8,660 nt of DNA from Flammeovirgaceae bacterium UBA2338. GTDB lineage: Bacteria; Bacteroidota; Bacteroidia; Cytophagales; Cyclobacteriaceae. The stretch covers positions 1-8,660 of the forward strand of contig DDUM01000086.1 in the NCBI GenBank assembly GCA_002344795.1. Reading direction: 5' to 3'. Below are positions 6,945 through 8,660 of this stretch, piece after piece. The notes beneath the pieces were generated by a model. It was not told the DNA's origin. It saw only the letters and a list, made by a program, of their open reading frames with translations, and ran no database searches. How positions within the stretch are numbered: the stretch's first letter is position 1; each line of letters opens with the position of its first letter. The position numbers and the translations under genes are program-made.

Positions 6945-6964
6945 TAAAGTTAGTTATCCTAATT
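6945..6964 (-). promoter_or_regulatory. Putative MarR operator and -7 box upstream of the MarR gene
   Basis: The minus strand reads AATTAGGATAACTAACTTTA, 17 of 20 identical to the element upstream of the lipoprotein gene. It overlaps the stop codon of the thioredoxin-fold gene and ends 4 bases before the GTG start. TAACTTTA (6952-6945) resembles a TAnnTTTG box. The palindrome is intact on one side only (half-site TCCTAATT on the plus strand). The repeat occurrence, rather than the motif itself, is the support. Confidence 0.45.
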
Positions 6965-7574
6965 GATGAACGAAGTCGTTAAGCATCTTTTTCATCTCCA
7001 ACGGGGTGGTGTGGCCAAAAGAATGATGTAAAATTTCCAGCTTGTCGTTGACCACCAGAAAAGTAGGCGTGCCCCGCAATTGATTTAAAGTAAAAGTGAG
7101 GGATATGGATTCCTGTCCTTTTAAGTAGTTCAATGCATTTTTGGTAATGGCATCCTGCTCGGGTTGGGTGCGGCTGGAGAAATTAGGAAAAGTGCTGCAA
7201 AGTCTGGCTGCTGCCAGCTGATAGTCGAACGTAGCATCTGCTATTTTGTCCATTGCTATTGGGAAAGGGATAGGCAACGGAAAAGAAGTTAACCCCTGCT
7301 GTCGTAGTGCCTTTTTGGTTTCTCCTACCACCTCCTGACGCTCCAATAACAAACGTGTATTTTCGTCATTGTTCCATTCAAAATCCTCAAAGGCCGTGGA
7401 AATACCCAGAAAGGAAATGGTTGAGTGGAACTCCTCGTACAATTGGTTTACCATAGGGAAGCCATAAAGGAAACATCCCGGGCAGTTGACCTGAAACAAG
7501 AAAAGGAAGTTCAGCTTTGTTAAGCTGAACTTCCCGTTGAGTACTGTGTCGTAGTGTAACTCTAGTTTTTGCAT
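6954..7574 (-). CDS. Cytoplasmic thioredoxin-fold protein with CPGC active site
   Basis: 206 residues from the preferred ATG at 7572-7574, which lies one base after the TGA of the DUF2024 gene; an upstream ATG at 7601 would add 9 residues inside that gene and is less likely. The fold is visible: strand LNFLFLFQVN, then CPGC at 31-34 at the start of the active-site helix, a strand ISFLGIST (53-60), a long insertion, and the cis-proline in GTPTFLVVN (Pro170) before the last strands. It resembles TlpA/AhpC-type or DsbA-like redoxins, but the exact subfamily is not recognised. There is no signal peptide, so it should work in the cytoplasm as a disulfide reductase, oxidase or partner of a cysteine protein. 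Neighbours are DUF2024 upstream and the cysteine-tailed MarR regulator downstream. A strong hairpin lies within codons 14-23. Confidence 0.85.
   Translation of the reverse strand: MQKLELHYDTVLNGKFSLTKLNFLFLFQVNCPGCFLYGFPMVNQLYEEFHSTISFLGISTAFEDFEWNNDENTRLLLERQEVVGETKKALRQQGLTSFPLPIPFPIAMDKIADATFDYQLAAARLCSTFPNFSSRTQPEQDAITKNALNYLKGQESISLTFTLNQLRGTPTFLVVNDKLEILHHSFGHTTPLEMKKMLNDFVHQLG
7505..7534 (-). repeat. Perfect 13-bp inverted repeat inside the thioredoxin-fold gene, attenuator-like
   Basis: GGAAGTTCAGCTT at 7505-7517 and its exact complement at 7522-7534 flank a 4-base loop. In the minus-strand transcript the stem begins 40 bases into the gene and is followed directly by TTTTCTTGTTT. This has the look of an intrinsic terminator, but it lies in codons for GKFSLTKLNF. 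A stem this long with so short a loop is very unlikely by chance in a window of this size. Confidence 0.8.
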
Positions 7575-7575
7575 A

Positions 7576-7839
7576 TCAGTCACAGTTTTCCATCTCCACA
7601 ATGGCGTAGCCTACCTTTTCAATCTGTGCCACTACATCGGGTGTGGCTTGCTCGATGTGACAAAACCGGCACTCCTTCGAAGTGAGTTCACCTACTTTGA
7701 AAGGTTTGATTTTAAGAAATGCTTTTCCATAATTGTAAATGACATTTTCGTCTTTTAATTCACTGGGGACGAGAATGTCAAAATGCATCTGCTCTCCATT
7801 GTCCCTCGTTACGTACGTATCCCAAACTGCTACTTTCAT
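7576..7839 (-). CDS. DUF2024-family protein
   Basis: An 87-residue cytoplasmic protein. The opening MKVAVWDTYVTRDNGEQMHF and the centre TSKECRFCHIEQA (53-65) are the hallmarks of DUF2024, a small family common in Bacteroidota with known structures but no known function. Cys57 and Cys60 with His61 form a CxxCH motif that could bind a metal or undergo disulfide exchange. The protein ends EMENCD, adding a third cysteine. It starts 8 bases after the lipoprotein stop, and its TGA is one base from the ATG of the thioredoxin-fold gene, so the two are almost certainly translated together. That coupling is a hint that the CxxC of DUF2024 is a substrate or partner of the CPGC protein. The family call is confident from recall; the role is inference. 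Confidence 0.9.
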   Translation of the reverse strand: MKVAVWDTYVTRDNGEQMHFDILVPSELKDENVIYNYGKAFLKIKPFKVGELTSKECRFCHIEQATPDVVAQIEKVGYAIVEMENCD

Positions 7840-7847
7840 TATTATTT

Positions 7848-8570
7848 TTATTTTACTTTGTAAGGTAAAGATAAATCGCCACTGGCTACGCTGTATACAT
7901 GATATACGCCCAGCATCGGCAATTCCATGTTGCTGGTGTTTACTTTCATCAAAGCCGCTACGCCATCGTAACTGAAGTTAGTCTGATTGTTAATTCTGTA
8001 ATCAGGCACCATTACTTTGATGATGTTGTTTTTGGTTTTTACGTGATAACCTGGTGAATCCATGTACATGGGCATGCCCGGATTGGTGGGAGGCAGTACT
8101 ACTGTTTTGTCATCTTTTTTGAATTGTTTCACAGCCAGACCACCGGCTACTCTTTTGTCTTCCGTCAACACCACCCAGTGCGGATGCCAGATGATGCCAT
8201 CGTTGTCAAAGGTGTTGTCATTGTTTTCATCCCACAATGGAGTGTCATCAAAGTCGGGGTGAGAGGTGAGGGCCAGCGCCACGATGCCTTCTGTTGCGCT
8301 GAAGCCTACATCAGTAGGTTTTAAACTGGTAGGAAAGACGTAGCCCAACACAGGTGCGCCATCCATTTGCCCGGCTGGTGTAGGTGTGGTGTTGCCTGCC
8401 AAACCTTTTACGTTGATTTCCCAAACGGTCAGGTCCAGGTCAGTGTTGTGTGTTACGTTCACTTGTTTGATTTGAAAGTCATCGTTGTCGTACGGATTTT
8501 TTTGTGCACACGACAGGAAGGTGACGCTCAGGAATAACAAAAGTGTACTTAGGGTTATGGTTGATTTCAT
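7848..8570 (-). CDS. Predicted lipoprotein of unknown family, acidic and His/Met-rich segments
   Basis: A 240-residue protein with a lipoprotein signal: hydrophobic residues 5-19 and likely lipid Cys21 in VTFLSCAQK. It should be anchored in the outer or inner membrane facing the periplasm or exterior. I do not recognise the family. Visible features: an acidic, Asn/Asp-rich loop (WDENNDNTFDNDG, 113-125) that looks able to bind calcium; HPHW at 129-132; and GMPMYMDSPGYH at 165-176 with three alternating methionines and a histidine, which could bind copper. The sequence reads as mostly beta-strand. It is the first gene of the operon with DUF2024 (8-base gap), the CPGC thioredoxin-fold protein and probably the MarR regulator, and carries the clearest palindromic operator in front of it. 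The ATG at 8568-8570 fits the signal peptide. Confidence 0.8.
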   Translation of the reverse strand: MKSTITLSTLLLFLSVTFLSCAQKNPYDNDDFQIKQVNVTHNTDLDLTVWEINVKGLAGNTTPTPAGQMDGAPVLGYVFPTSLKPTDVGFSATEGIVALALTSHPDFDDTPLWDENNDNTFDNDGIIWHPHWVVLTEDKRVAGGLAVKQFKKDDKTVVLPPTNPGMPMYMDSPGYHVKTKNNIIKVMVPDYRINNQTNFSYDGVAALMKVNTSNMELPMLGVYHVYSVASGDLSLPYKVK

Positions 8571-8580
8571 ATTTTGTATT

Positions 8581-8600
8581 TAAAATTAGGAATCCTAATT
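8581..8600 (-). promoter_or_regulatory. Palindromic operator overlapping a -7-like box, upstream of the lipoprotein operon
   Basis: The plus strand at 8584-8600 is a perfect palindrome, AATTAGGA-A-TCCTAATT (8-base arms, one central base), the size typical of MarR-dimer operators. On the minus strand it runs into TAATTTTA (8588-8581), a near TAnnTTTG box ending 10 bases before the ATG. The one-base centre excludes an RNA hairpin, so a protein site is more likely. A near copy lies in front of the MarR gene. Confidence 0.5.
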
Positions 8601-8617
8601 ATTAGTGAGAAAAAATT

Positions 8618-8660
8618 TTACGCTTTTACATCTGCCATGGAAGCACCAAAGTTGATGTGC
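8618..8660 (-). CDS. Possible C-terminal end of a further minus-strand gene (cut by window edge)
   Basis: On the minus strand, 13 codons reading HINFGASMADVKA end at TAA (8620-8618), 47 bases before the lipoprotein start. The residue mix looks more protein-like than the other two minus frames, but the stretch is too short to assign. The plus strand is also open here, with an ATG at 8637 (MEAPKLMC), so a divergent gene start is an alternative. Confidence 0.35.
   Translation of the reverse strand, partial: HINFGASMADVKA

Noticed and set aside
7575..7601. Upstream ATG at 7601 as the start of the thioredoxin-fold gene
   Set aside because: It would overlap the DUF2024 gene by 26 bases and add residues with no fold role; the ATG at 7574, one base after the stop, fits better.
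8584..8600. Palindrome before the lipoprotein gene as a transcription terminator of an upstream gene
   Set aside because: The arms are separated by one base, so no RNA hairpin of full length can form, and there is no suitable GC-rich stem.

Overview
The window looks like a chromosomal segment from a member of Bacteroidota, probably Cytophagales-like. The reasons are the gene content (DUF2024, many Sec- or lipoprotein-type N-termini, a MarR protein with a cysteine tail), start codons without clear Shine-Dalgarno sequences, and upstream sequences that fit the Bacteroidota TTTG / TAnnTTTG promoter better than a classical sigma-70 promoter. No rRNA, tRNA, CRISPR array, transposase or phage gene was seen.

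Layout. The left edge holds the 3' end of phoU (+), convergent with a secreted M1-family metallopeptidase (-). A 169-base gap follows, dominated by a large TTGAC-rich inverted repeat directly behind the stop of an Ada-like gene (AraC-type HTH fused to O6-alkylguanine-DNA methyltransferase, -). That gene is divergent from an exported metallo-beta-lactamase-fold hydrolase (+). The hydrolase is convergent with a GNAT acetyltransferase (-), and the 22-base junction between them is filled by a 14-bp tandem repeat that also encodes the last residues of the acetyltransferase.

From about 8570 down to 3982 every gene is on the minus strand: predicted lipoprotein of unknown family, DUF2024 protein, cytoplasmic CPGC thioredoxin-fold protein, MarR regulator with a four-cysteine tail, gamma-glutamyltransferase-like lipoprotein, GNAT acetyltransferase. 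Gaps are 8, 1, 13, 61 and 3 bases. The lipoprotein gene and the MarR gene carry nearly the same 20-base upstream element (17 of 20 identical), a palindrome merged with a -7-like box. This is the most coherent signal in the window: it suggests the MarR protein controls both its own gene and the lipoprotein-DUF2024-thioredoxin operon. The three soluble proteins all carry conserved-looking CxxC cysteine sets, so a thiol, redox or metal-responsive unit is a reasonable hypothesis. A perfect 13-bp hairpin followed by a T-rich stretch sits inside the thioredoxin-fold gene and could be an intragenic attenuator.

The right edge holds a short reading frame that may be the end of another minus-strand gene. 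Gaps between genes are all under 300 bases. The 50 bases between phoU and the peptidase gene contain only a weak 5-bp hairpin. All domain calls are from reading the translations by eye; no database search was run.
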